A stretch of DNA of 26,322 nucleotides from CAMCSH01 sp043748535 (GCA_043748535.1 JAYTMY010000119.1:1-26322); one strand, 5' to 3'. Positions 16,391-24,234 are shown, counted from the first letter of the stretch. The notes: generated by a model from the letters alone, not told the origin. Numbers and translations are program-made.

Positions 16391-16786
16391 TTCACTGACA
16401 ATTGTTTTGTGCCTCCTAGTAGGATTCTTGTTGATTTGCAGCCCCGAAGGGGCGACATGACCTCAGCCCGGGGTGGAGCCGAGGGACGAGGCGCAGCCCC
16501 GGGTTAAGGATAAAATGTGTTCGAGCCCCAACGGTGCGACCTGAAGACAGAGTGCGATGCACACTACGGAATGACTCTCAAGTGCGAAGATTTCACACCG
16601 CCCCTTCAGGGCTCGGTTCCAAAGACCTGAAACCTGGGGTTGCGCCTCGTCCCTCGGCTCCACCCCAGGCTAAGATCAGACTGCCCCTCTGGGGCAAAAG
16701 CGAGAACCCCTCCAAGCTTTTTTCATCTCCTCCGTGCTTTTCATCCATCCTCGCGCTAAACTGAGGCTAGACACGGAGGACTTCTC
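16391..16786. other. 396-nt intergenic region filled by a hairpin repeat block
   Basis: It contains no gene. It holds the family 3 repeat block at 16441-16696, a partial cacgga-type string around 16725-16745, and the leader of the dehydrogenase gene with ACACGGAGGAC, which provides its GGAGG Shine-Dalgarno. I see no convincing promoter boxes, but the dehydrogenase promoter must lie in 16697-16780 or within the repeat. Confidence 0.8.
16441..16696. repeat. REPIN-like block: mirrored paired hairpins, family 3
   Basis: The order is short hairpin GCCCC-3 nt-GGGGC (16441-16453), long hairpin (16467-16503), a variant short hairpin (about 16525-16537), then mirror images: a short hairpin variant (16600-16612), a long hairpin (16633-16669) and TGCCCC-3 nt-GGGGCA (16682-16696). 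The long hairpins lie in inverted 43-nt arms (16463-16505; 16631-16673) with 39 matches. Their 7-bp stem is CCCGGGG/CCCCGGG on the left and CCTGGGG/CCCCAGG on the right, a compensatory change, around a 23-nt loop that differs at only one position. The layout equals that of the block at 13296-13522 without sequence similarity. Confidence 0.88.
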
Positions 16787-19675
16787 ATGCGCGAACTGGT
16801 GGCCGAGCTGAAACGCGAGATGCGCGGCGAAGTGTGGAGCGATGAGCTCAGCAAACGGGTCTACTCGATCGATGCCTCGATCTACCAGATCCCGCCGGTC
16901 GCCATCGCCTGCCCCCGCGATGCCGAGGATGTCTACGTCGCTCTGCACATCGCGCAACGCTGCGGCGTGCCGGTGATCCCGCGCGGCGGCGGCACCGGCA
17001 TCGCCGGCGGTTGCCTCGGCGCTGGACTGGTGCTCGATATGTCGCGCCATATGAAGAAAATCCGCGAGCTCAATGTCGAAGAAGGCTGGGCCCTCTGCGA
17101 GCCGGGAGTGGTCCAGGATCAGCTCAACCTCGCCGCATCGCCGCACGGACTGCGCCTCGGCCCCGATACCTCGACCGGCAACCGCGCCACCATCGGCGGC
17201 ATGTGCGCCAATAACTCCGCCGGTTCCAACTCGCTGCGCTACGGCAAAATGGTCGACCATGTGCTCGAATGGCACGCCGCCTTTGCCGATGCCTCGCACC
17301 AGGTCGTCCGCAGCGTCGATGCCGACGGCTTCCGCCATCTCACCGAACAGGCGACGAGCTTCGCCGCAGCCTTGCGCGAGCTGGAGAAAATCATCCACCA
17401 CGGCGGCCCCGCCATCCGCGCCGCCTTCCCGACCCTGCAGCGCCGGGTCAGCGGCTACAATCTCGATGAAATGGTCAAGGGTTTCCCTCTCGATCTGCCG
17501 CGTCTGCTGGTCGGTTCGGAGGGCTCGCTCGCCCTCGGCACCCTGTTCAAAGTGCGCTTGTCGCAAAAGCCGAAGCACACCGTGCTCACCGTCGTGCCCT
17601 TCGCCGACTTCCGCGCCGGCCTCGAGCTGGTGCCGGAACTGCTGCTCACCGCGCCTTTCGCCTTCGAGATGATCGACGGCACGGTGATCAATCTCGGCCG
17701 CGCCTCGCCGATGATGCGCGGCCAACTGGGCTGGCTCAAGGGCAATCCCAATCTCCTCCTCTGCCTCGAATACGATGGCGCCACGCCCGGCGAAGCCCTC
17801 GCTAAACAAGAGGCTCTTCACGCCGTTCTGAAGCGCCTGCCGGGCGTCGGCGAATGGGTCGACCTGAATGAATCGCGGCTCGCCGCCCAGGTTTGGAAGC
17901 TGCGCAAATCGGGCCTCGGCATCTTGATGTCGAAACGCGGCGAGGAACGGGCCCAGGCCTTCCTCGAAGATGTCGCGGTGCCACCTGAACGCCTACCGGA
18001 ATTCCTCACCCGTTTCCGCTCCGTCATCGAAGATTCCGGCCGCGTCGCCGGCTTCTACGGCCACGCCGGCGTCGGCTGCATCCACGTCCGCCCGATGATC
18101 AATCTGCGCCAGCAAGAGGACCGCCGCTGGATGGTCAAAACCATGGAAGAAGTCACCGAAGTGGTGCGCGAATTCCGCGGCTCGGTGAGCGGCGAACACG
18201 GCGACGGATTGATCCGTTCCTGGCTCAACCCGCGACTCTTCGGACACGAAGTCGACGGCCTCTTCCGGCAACTGAAACACGCCTTCGATCCGGAGAATCG
18301 CCTCAACCCCGGCAAGATCGTCAACGGCCCGCCGCCGCTGGAGAATCTCCGGGTCGACGCCAATGTCGTCCGCGCTCCCTTTGAAACCGCTTTCGACTGG
18401 AGCCGCGAAGGTGGCATCCATCTCGCCCTTGACATGTGCAACGGCAACGGCGAATGCACCCGTTTCAACGGCGGCCTGATGTGCCCCTCCTTCCAGGCTT
18501 CCGGCGATGAATTCCACTCCACCCGGGCCCGCGCCCAGGCGCTCAACGCGGTGATCAACGGCGGCGCCGATCCGAAGGAATTGACCTCGCCGCGGATGAT
18601 GGAGATCCTCGATCTTTGCGTCGAGTGCAAAGGCTGCAAGACCGAATGCCCCTCGCAGGTCGACATGGCCAAGCTCAAATCGGAAGTGCTGCACCGCCAT
18701 CATCTAGAACACGGCGTTCCGGCCCGCGCCCGCTTCTTTGCGGACGCCGCAAAAAGCGCCGCCCTCGGGTCGAAATTCCCGCGCCTCGCCAACGCTCTGA
18801 TCGGCAATTCCTTCTCCCGCCGCCTGCTCGACAAGTGCCTTGGGGTCAGCGCCAAACGCAGCTTGCCGCAATTGGCGCTGAAACGAGCGAGTCAGCTGCT
18901 GCCCAATTACGTCCCACAAGACTCGCTGGATCCGGTCACGGGCCAGCCGCGTCACCCGAAGCCGCTCGTCGCGCTCTTCCTCGACACCTTCACCGAGTAC
19001 TACCATCCCGAGATTGCGCTGGCCGCAAACAAGGTCTTGCAAGGCATGGGTTTTGTCGTCGAAGTGCCGCCGCCGGTGTGTTGCGGTCGACCCAAGATCT
19101 CGAAAGGCCTGCTCGACGAGGCGAAGGAATCGGCTCGCGCCACCGCCGCGGTGCTCGCGGCCTGGGCCGAACGCGAAGTGCCCATCCTCGTCCTCGAACC
19201 TGGTTGCCTGTCGGCTTTGATCGACGACCATTTGGCGCTCTTGCCGGGGAATGCGGCGAGCGCAAAAATCGCTACGCGGGCGATCAGTTTCGACGCCTTT
19301 GTCGCCGAGCACTCGGACAAACTGCTGCCCTTGTTGCGTGACGACAGCGCCGAGGTTTTGGTGCATGGCCACTGCCACCAGAAGGCCTTGCTCGGCACGG
19401 CGCACATCGCCACCCTGCTCGGTAAATTACCCGGACTCCGCGCCAAAGAGATCGACTCCGGCTGCTGCGGCATGGCCGGCTCCTTCGGCTACGAATCCGA
19501 GCACCACGACTTCTCCCTCGCCATCGGCGAAACCCGCCTCTTCCCCGCCCTGCGCAAGTCACCGCAAGCGCAAGTCATCGCCACTGGCGCCTCCTGCCGC
19601 AGCCAGATCGCCGACGGAGTGCAGAGGAGCGCCGAGCACCTGGCGGTGTTCTTGGCGGCGAGGATGAAGGGGTGA
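16787..19675 (+). CDS. FAD-linked oxidase / Fe-S dehydrogenase fusion, YdiJ (D-2-hydroxyacid dehydrogenase) type
   Basis: A 962-aa fusion of a GlcD-like flavin half and a GlcF-like iron-sulfur half, as in E. coli YdiJ and other D-2-hydroxyglutarate or D-lactate dehydrogenases, membrane-associated and feeding the quinone pool. Seen: FAD/PP-loop PRGGGTGIAGG at about 65-75, GPDTSTGNRATIGGMCANNSAG, SGEHGDG and NPGKI of the FAD-oxidase C domain, Cys groups CNGNGECTRFNGGLMCPSF (about 550-568) and CVECKGCKTECPS (about 611-623), and two CCG-type motifs, VCCGRP near 764 and SGCCGMAGSFGYE near 890-903, with HCHQKALLG before the last. The ATG follows GGAGGA at 6 nt, a strong site. The exact substrate cannot be read from the sequence. 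The adjacent zinc-ribbon gene may be cotranscribed. Confidence 0.92.
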   Translation: MRELVAELKREMRGEVWSDELSKRVYSIDASIYQIPPVAIACPRDAEDVYVALHIAQRCGVPVIPRGGGTGIAGGCLGAGLVLDMSRHMKKIRELNVEEGWALCEPGVVQDQLNLAASPHGLRLGPDTSTGNRATIGGMCANNSAGSNSLRYGKMVDHVLEWHAAFADASHQVVRSVDADGFRHLTEQATSFAAALRELEKIIHHGGPAIRAAFPTLQRRVSGYNLDEMVKGFPLDLPRLLVGSEGSLALGTLFKVRLSQKPKHTVLTVVPFADFRAGLELVPELLLTAPFAFEMIDGTVINLGRASPMMRGQLGWLKGNPNLLLCLEYDGATPGEALAKQEALHAVLKRLPGVGEWVDLNESRLAAQVWKLRKSGLGILMSKRGEERAQAFLEDVAVPPERLPEFLTRFRSVIEDSGRVAGFYGHAGVGCIHVRPMINLRQQEDRRWMVKTMEEVTEVVREFRGSVSGEHGDGLIRSWLNPRLFGHEVDGLFRQLKHAFDPENRLNPGKIVNGPPPLENLRVDANVVRAPFETAFDWSREGGIHLALDMCNGNGECTRFNGGLMCPSFQASGDEFHSTRARAQALNAVINGGADPKELTSPRMMEILDLCVECKGCKTECPSQVDMAKLKSEVLHRHHLEHGVPARARFFADAAKSAALGSKFPRLANALIGNSFSRRLLDKCLGVSAKRSLPQLALKRASQLLPNYVPQDSLDPVTGQPRHPKPLVALFLDTFTEYYHPEIALAANKVLQGMGFVVEVPPPVCCGRPKISKGLLDEAKESARATAAVLAAWAEREVPILVLEPGCLSALIDDHLALLPGNAASAKIATRAISFDAFVAEHSDKLLPLLRDDSAEVLVHGHCHQKALLGTAHIATLLGKLPGLRAKEIDSGCCGMAGSFGYESEHHDFSLAIGETRLFPALRKSPQAQVIATGASCRSQIADGVQRSAEHLAVFLAARMKG

Positions 19676-19684
19676 ACGAGGATC

Positions 19685-19713
19685 TACCACGGAAAGCACG
19701 GATGGACACGGAA
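19685..19713. repeat. Dispersed cacgga-type repeat, copy 2
   Basis: It reads TACCACGGAAAGCACGGAT then GGACACGGAA. It matches the reverse complement of 15173-15202 with only a few differences. It lies between the dehydrogenase stop and the second zinc-ribbon gene, and purines just past its end form that gene's Shine-Dalgarno. Confidence 0.7.
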
Positions 19714-19728
19714 AGGAAGGAGAGAGAA

Positions 19729-20028
19729 ATGACTCAGATTCATTGCCCTAAATGTGCTGGCGCATTCACACTTGAAACGTTTTTGGATGCTTGCCCAGTC
19801 GCATGGATTCCGCAGTCATGGATCCTTTTTCAATGCCCTAAGTGCCAGAACGCGGCTCATTGCCAAGTTCGTGATGGACGGATTGAGCTCGGCGAACTTG
19901 ATGGAGCTCCCGGTCCTTGCTTCTATGTTCATTCGACAGTCCAGATCCCATTGCTCAGAGTGATTGCGTCTCCTGGATGCATCACGATAATGACAGGTTC
20001 TTATTCGAAGAAGATTCGAAGCAAATAA
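19729..20028 (+). CDS. Small zinc-ribbon protein
   Basis: 99 aa, function unknown. I choose ATG 19729-19731 because AAGGAG lies 7 nt upstream; the longer frame from 19672 translates the cacgga repeat. Seen: CPKC at 6-9 and CPKC at 36-39, a likely zinc ribbon, with further Cys at 22, 45, 64 and 84. The C-terminal half is beta-strand-like and there is no clear membrane helix. Like the zinc-ribbon gene at 14820-15158, it starts within a few residues of a CPxC pair, follows a large conserved gene, neighbours a cacgga repeat and is less GC-rich than its surroundings. Beyond the ribbon I see no alignable similarity between the two. A tandem repeat follows its stop. Confidence 0.68.
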   Translation: MTQIHCPKCAGAFTLETFLDACPVAWIPQSWILFQCPKCQNAAHCQVRDGRIELGELDGAPGPCFYVHSTVQIPLLRVIASPGCITIMTGSYSKKIRSK

Positions 20029-20247
20029 CTCGATCGGGACGATCGAACCACATTGAGCAATGAGCGATCTTGATCGGCACGATCGAGCCACATTGAGCAA
20101 TGAGCCAACCTTTCAAATCCATGGTACCCGCCCCTGTCGCAAGGCCGCCGGCCCGACCAGTTGGGGAGTCTGGGTGAACTGGCGTAAACGCAGGGATGCG
20201 TCGATGCGGCTCATCAGGGCAGGGAAGTCGGGGGTGGAATTGTTCGC
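20029..20247. other. Convergent intergenic region with tandem repeat
   Basis: 219 nt between the convergent zinc-ribbon gene and pepA. The half next to the zinc-ribbon gene holds two tandem 34-nt repeats. The half next to pepA has no clear terminator. A short minus frame (20113-20214, MSRIDASLRLRQFTQTPQLV at its start) has a natural look but only 33 codons and no ribosome-binding site, and an 89-codon frame overlaps the pepA stop as ATGA. I do not call either as a gene. Confidence 0.6.
20032..20105. repeat. Tandem direct repeat, two 34-nt units at 40-nt period
   Basis: Units at 20032-20065 and 20072-20105 match at 32 of 34 positions and both contain CCACATTGAGCAATGAGC. Each unit starts with a GATCG-5 nt-style GATCG repeat. 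Six nt separate the units. The function is not known; the spacing of nearly four helical turns would suit protein binding or simple duplication. Confidence 0.85.
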
Positions 20248-21738
20248 TCATTTTGAGCTCTCGGCCAGGTTCTGCACCCACTGGCTTAGCAGGCGCACGC
20301 CGTAGCCGGAGGCGAGTTTTTCCTTGAAGCAGGCGGAGCCTTTGTGGTCCCAGGCGACGCCGCAGATGTCGATGTGGGCCCAGCGGGTGCCTTCGGCGAA
20401 GACGCTGAGGAAGGCGCCGGCGGTGATGGTCCCGGCATAGCCGGGGCCGGTGTTGCACAGGTCGGCGTCTTTGCCTTTCATCAAGGCGACATGTTCGGGC
20501 CAGAGCGGCAGGCGCCAGAGGCGGTCGTTGCTGGCTTCGCCGGCGGCGATCAGGGCGGCGGCCATGTCGTCGTCGGTGGACATGATGGCGGCGCAATGGC
20601 GGCCGAGGGCAGTGACGACGGCGCCGGTGAGGGTGGCGATGTCGATCATGAAGTCGGGTTTATGGGTCTTCAGGGTCCAGGTCATGGCGTCGCAAAGAAT
20701 GAGTCGGCCTTCTGCGTCGGTGTTGTAGATCTCGATGGTTTTGCCGCTCATCGAGGTGACGATGTCGCCCGGTTTCACAGCCTTGCCATTGATCAGGTTT
20801 TCGGTGGAAGGGACGACGCAGACGACGTTGATTTCGGGCTTGTTGGCAAGGATGTCGCGCATGGCGCCGAGGACGGCGGCGGCGCCGCACATGTCGAACT
20901 TCATGTTCTCCATGTTGGCGGCGGGTTTGATGCTGATGCCGCCGGCGTCGAAGGTCAGGCCTTTGCCGACGAGGGCGACGGTTTTTGTCGCTTTCGGGTG
21001 GCTGTATTTGAGGCAGATGAGCTTGGCTTCTTCATCTGATCCTTGGGCAACGGCGAGGAGCGAGCCCATGCCGAGTCCGGTCATTTCTTTTTCACCGAGG
21101 ATGGTGACTTCGGCGCCGAATTCCTTGCCCATAACGGCGGCGCGATCGGCAAGGCTGCTGGGAGTGAGGGCATTGCCGGGGCTGTTGCCGAGGTCGCGGG
21201 CCCAGTTGACCGATTGAGCCAAGGCGAGGGCGTTTTGCGCCTTGCGCAAACCCGGTTCTTCCTGCGAGGGGCAGAGGCGGAGCTGGATCGACTCGACCTG
21301 GCTGGGCGGGTTTTCCGGATCGGGACTGCGGAATTCATCGTAGCGATACTGGCTGAGGAGGATGCCTTCGACAAAGGCACCCGGGCAGAAGTCGCCGTTG
21401 GCGAAGTCGAGCAGGAGAGCCTGGCGCTTGTTGCCGCTCAAGATGCTGGCGGCTTTGGCAGCGGCTTCACGGATTTTGCCGGGTCCACAGCCGGCCTTTT
21501 TGCCGAGGCCGAGAACGAGGACCGACTCATAGGACGACAAGGGCAGCGACAGGAAATAGTTATCCTTGCCGGAGATCAGCTTTTTGTCGGCCAGGCGCAG
21601 CAGGGCGGCGCTGTCTTCGGGGCTCAGCAAGCGGCTGCCGAAGGCTTCGGCGAGGCCGTCTTCATAGGTCGGGATGACGAGGCATTCAGCGCTCGGGGTG
21701 GTGTTGCCGGAGAAGGGGCAGAGGAGTTCAATTTTCAT
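20248..21738 (-). CDS. pepA: Leucyl aminopeptidase (M17)
   Basis: Cytosolic aminopeptidase of the M17 family that removes N-terminal residues from peptides using two metal ions; some members also bind DNA. It is 496 aa from ATG 21736-21738. A TTG at 21753 would add five residues, and neither start has a good Shine-Dalgarno, so coupling to the gene 15 nt upstream is likely. Seen: metal and active-site residues in VGKGLTFDAGGISIK (Lys259, Asp264, Lys271), KFDMCGAAAV (Asp282), and the M17 signature NTDAEGRL with Asp341, Glu343 and Arg345. The C-terminal WAHIDICGVAW is also typical. It is the last gene of a minus-strand operon with a transporter and other hydrolases, which suits peptide use. Confidence 0.95.
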   Translation of the reverse strand: MKIELLCPFSGNTTPSAECLVIPTYEDGLAEAFGSRLLSPEDSAALLRLADKKLISGKDNYFLSLPLSSYESVLVLGLGKKAGCGPGKIREAAAKAASILSGNKRQALLLDFANGDFCPGAFVEGILLSQYRYDEFRSPDPENPPSQVESIQLRLCPSQEEPGLRKAQNALALAQSVNWARDLGNSPGNALTPSSLADRAAVMGKEFGAEVTILGEKEMTGLGMGSLLAVAQGSDEEAKLICLKYSHPKATKTVALVGKGLTFDAGGISIKPAANMENMKFDMCGAAAVLGAMRDILANKPEINVVCVVPSTENLINGKAVKPGDIVTSMSGKTIEIYNTDAEGRLILCDAMTWTLKTHKPDFMIDIATLTGAVVTALGRHCAAIMSTDDDMAAALIAAGEASNDRLWRLPLWPEHVALMKGKDADLCNTGPGYAGTITAGAFLSVFAEGTRWAHIDICGVAWDHKGSACFKEKLASGYGVRLLSQWVQNLAESSK

Positions 21739-21753
21739 CAGTTTGGAATCCAA

Positions 21754-21999
21754 TCAGGAGCATTGAGTGAGACGGGGGATCTTGGCGCCGGCTTCGGCGA
21801 AGAAGTGGTCGCGCATGGCGCGGGCTTCTTCGACGGAAGTGGTGCCGAGAGAGATGCGGACGCGTTGCTTGGTCATCGGCGTCGGGTGCACGGTGTAGTT
21901 GAGATTCCAAATGCCGTTGTTGTTCCAGAGGTGGTGGTTTTCGTTGCTCTTGTCGAGGGTGCGGATGGAGATCTTGCCGGGGCTGTTGAGGGTTTTCAT
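21754..21999 (-). CDS. Small protein resembling an integrase arm-type DNA-binding domain
   Basis: 81 aa. It starts at ATG 21997-21999, overlapping the upstream C26 gene stop as ATGA, with AGGTGA in front. The pattern NGIWNLNYTV, then KQRVRISLGTTSVEEARAMRDHF, resembles the three-stranded sheet plus helix of the N-terminal arm-type DNA-binding domain of tyrosine recombinases (aromatic strand, basic strand, slGT, then eeAr helix). No SAM-like or catalytic recombinase domain follows, so this would be a free-standing version. It could regulate its operon or be an unrelated small fold. It is tightly placed between translationally coupled metabolic genes, so it is likely a real, expressed gene. The function is unknown. 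Confidence 0.72.
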   Translation of the reverse strand: MKTLNSPGKISIRTLDKSNENHHLWNNNGIWNLNYTVHPTPMTKQRVRISLGTTSVEEARAMRDHFFAEAGAKIPRLTQCS

Positions 22000-22721
22000 G
22001 ATTCACCTGCGGGTTGGAGGGCTTGGTTTTGACTGACGGCGGTGAGGAAGGCATCGCGGACGCCGCAAGAGCTGGGGAGCTGCTCGGCGCCGTATTTGTA
22101 CATGGCTTCGGGGTGCCATTGCACGCCGAGGAGGAAGGGCTTGCCGGCTGGATCGTGCCGCTCAACGCCTTCGATCATGCCGTCGAAGCGGCAGTTGACG
22201 ACGAGGCCCTCGGCGAGGCGGTCGATCGACTGGTGGTGCTGGCTGTTGACCAGTGCCTGGGCTTCGCCGCAGATGCCATGAAGGATTGAACCGGGGACGA
22301 TCTCGACCGGATGGAAACGCTGATAGTTTGCGCCGCGGTGGAGGTGATTGGCGGTGTCGCCGTTGTCGAGATTGAGCGAACCACCGAGGGCGCAGTTGAT
22401 CAGCTGCAGGCCGCGGCAGATGCCGAGGAGGGGAATTCCATATTTCTGGCTGAGATCGAAGACGAGGGATTCAAAGGCGTCGCGCTGCGTGTCGAATTCT
22501 TCCGGCTGAAGCGGGTAGCCGCGGACTTGACCGTGGCGTTCTGGCTCGATGTCGACACCACCGGAAATGACGATGCCGTCGCAGCTGAGGATGTCCTCGT
22601 GCGAGCTATGTTCGGGGTGCAAGGTGATGATGTCGACGGCTTCCTTGCCTCTGGCCATCCAGTTGATGTAATTGCTTTGGGTGGTGGGGTTGTCGCACCA
22701 GGTGATTCCGATTCGGATCAT
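21996..22721 (-). CDS. Gamma-glutamyl-gamma-aminobutyrate hydrolase family protein (peptidase C26, PuuD-like)
   Basis: A 241-aa class I glutamine-amidotransferase-fold hydrolase, likely cytosolic. Seen: nucleophile Cys102 in GICRGLQLIN, catalytic His203 and Glu205 in GVQWHPE, and SGGVDIEP near 53-60, all typical of the C26/PuuD group, which hydrolyses gamma-glutamyl amide bonds such as in gamma-glutamyl-GABA. No synthetase domain is attached and no polyamine pathway genes are visible, so the substrate is only inferred as a gamma-glutamyl compound. The ATG overlaps the MFS transporter stop (ATGA), so the two are translationally coupled; the transporter may import its substrate. Confidence 0.9.
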   Translation of the reverse strand: MIRIGITWCDNPTTQSNYINWMARGKEAVDIITLHPEHSSHEDILSCDGIVISGGVDIEPERHGQVRGYPLQPEEFDTQRDAFESLVFDLSQKYGIPLLGICRGLQLINCALGGSLNLDNGDTANHLHRGANYQRFHPVEIVPGSILHGICGEAQALVNSQHHQSIDRLAEGLVVNCRFDGMIEGVERHDPAGKPFLLGVQWHPEAMYKYGAEQLPSSCGVRDAFLTAVSQNQALQPAGES

Positions 22722-24196
22722 GGGGTCAATCCTTGTTTTGTTTCTGTGATTTCGATTTGTTTATGAGAAGCTTGGTGTTTCAGCCAGCTGAGGCTGAGTC
22801 CGAGAGGGGCGACGAGACCGAGGCAGGCGACCCAGAGCCATAGGCTTTCGGGGTGGGAGTGGCCGCCGGTGTAATGCTGCAGGAGGGCACCGGAGTGGCT
22901 GCAGACGAGGACGCGGCCAGCGTAAACCGGCAGCGAACCGAGGGAGAGGTATAGGGCTTCTTTGCCGCGCGGCGCGAGTTCGAGGCAGAGCTGCGGCAGA
23001 CGCGGTGCCCAGAGGGTTTCGCCGAGGGTGAGGACGAGGATCATCACGATGAAGCCCCAGTAAGGTGCATGCTTGAGGCCGAGCGAGGCGGTGTCCGGCG
23101 CAAGCGCGAGCCATTTGACCAAGAGCCAGTCGCCGAGCCAAGTCTGATTCAAAGGCAGCCAGAACTCGGGCGGGACGAGGATGAAGGCGAAGGAGGAGGC
23201 GCAGGTGAAGGTGCCGACGATGAGCATGGTCCATGAGGAGATTTTGCGGGTCGCGCGACTCACGACAGGTACCAGAATGACCATCAGCAGGCAGTTCAAG
23301 ACGCAGCTTAGTCCGCCGGTTTTGACGCCTTCGCCGAAGACCCGCAGGTTGTAGACCGGCATGGTCAGCTCGCAGTGCATAAAGAGGGCGGTGACGAAGG
23401 CCATCGACGCAAGGACACCGATGAGGACGCCGAATCCGGGGCCGAAGGAAGCTGGCTCATTCTCCCTGCGAGCATCGGTTTGTTCAGAGGGAATGCCGGG
23501 CAGGAGCAGCCATCCGAACAAGGCGACGGGGATGCTGAGGAGGAAGATCAGCTGATAGGTGGAGAATCCGTGGCCGAGAAGTTCCAGGCCGGCGGCTTCG
23601 TTGACGATCAAGCCGGCGCTGTCGCGAGAAGCGAAGAGGACGCGAGCCTGATCGAAGAGCCAGCCGCCGCTGGCGACGGCGAGGTTGTAGAGGACGCAGA
23701 AAAGGGCGAAGGCCGCCGGGGTTTTGGCGCTCGGGACAAAGGACTTGATGCCGAGCTGGCTGATGATGCCGACGATGCCAAAGCCGAGAGCTAGTGACGG
23801 GAATCCGGCAAGGAGGACCAAGACAGGGTGGGTGACTCGGCTCAAAAATGCGGCGGCAAAGGCCAGCGCCAGACAGGAGGCTAAGATGGCGCGGCGCAGG
23901 CCGACACGGGAGCAGAAGCTGCCGAGTTTGAGGCCGATGAGCAGGCAGAGGAGCGAATAGGCAGCGCTGGCCCAGCTCGCCTGGACGTCACTGAGGGCGC
24001 AGTCGCGGCAAAGCCAAAGCATCAGGCAAAGCTGCGTCGCTTTCATGGCGGTGATGCCGGCACAGCAGAAGAGCAAGATCAGCCAGAAGGGGCGCGGCGC
24101 GTCCTTCAGCTCTTGCCAGTAATATCGGGCAGCATGGCCCATGGCGAGGACGACGCCGACGCCGAGCAGGATGAGAACAAGGTCGGAGAGACTCAT
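22718..24196 (-). CDS. MFS transporter
   Basis: A 492-aa inner-membrane protein with about 12 to 14 hydrophobic segments, major facilitator superfamily. It begins with one helix (DLVLILLGVGVVLAMGH) ahead of the MFS core, which starts around residue 37. Seen: the loop LGSFCSRVGLRRAILA, a divergent form of the MFS GxxxDRxGRR motif, and a second basic loop SRATRKISS between halves. A longer extracytoplasmic loop (about 345-370) and GETLWAPRLPQLCLELAPRGKE near the C-terminus recall POT/peptide-type MFS members, but the identity is not certain. The ATG follows GGAGG at 6 nt. A 10-bp-stem hairpin lies directly upstream. It is coupled by ATGA overlap to the C26 hydrolase, suggesting import of its substrate. 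Confidence 0.88.
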   Translation of the reverse strand: MSLSDLVLILLGVGVVLAMGHAARYYWQELKDAPRPFWLILLFCCAGITAMKATQLCLMLWLCRDCALSDVQASWASAAYSLLCLLIGLKLGSFCSRVGLRRAILASCLALAFAAAFLSRVTHPVLVLLAGFPSLALGFGIVGIISQLGIKSFVPSAKTPAAFALFCVLYNLAVASGGWLFDQARVLFASRDSAGLIVNEAAGLELLGHGFSTYQLIFLLSIPVALFGWLLLPGIPSEQTDARRENEPASFGPGFGVLIGVLASMAFVTALFMHCELTMPVYNLRVFGEGVKTGGLSCVLNCLLMVILVPVVSRATRKISSWTMLIVGTFTCASSFAFILVPPEFWLPLNQTWLGDWLLVKWLALAPDTASLGLKHAPYWGFIVMILVLTLGETLWAPRLPQLCLELAPRGKEALYLSLGSLPVYAGRVLVCSHSGALLQHYTGGHSHPESLWLWVACLGLVAPLGLSLSWLKHQASHKQIEITETKQGLTP

Positions 24197-24208
24197 GAAA
24201 TACCTCCA

Positions 24209-24234
24209 TCCTCCAGCCGCGTGAGGCTGGAGGA
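24209..24234 (-). promoter_or_regulatory. Hairpin overlapping the leader of the MFS gene
   Basis: A perfect 10-bp stem, TCCTCCAGCC-6 nt-GGCTGGAGGA, ends 12 nt before the MFS start codon on the minus strand. There is no T-tract, so a terminator is unlikely. Its 5' arm contains CCTCCA, which could instead pair with TGGAGG, the Shine-Dalgarno that follows the stem. This makes a translation switch conceivable. Confidence 0.6.

Noticed and set aside
20113..20214. Short minus frame of 33 codons after pepA
   Set aside because: The translation looks natural, but there is no ribosome-binding site and the length is too short to call; it could be a fragment of a decayed gene.
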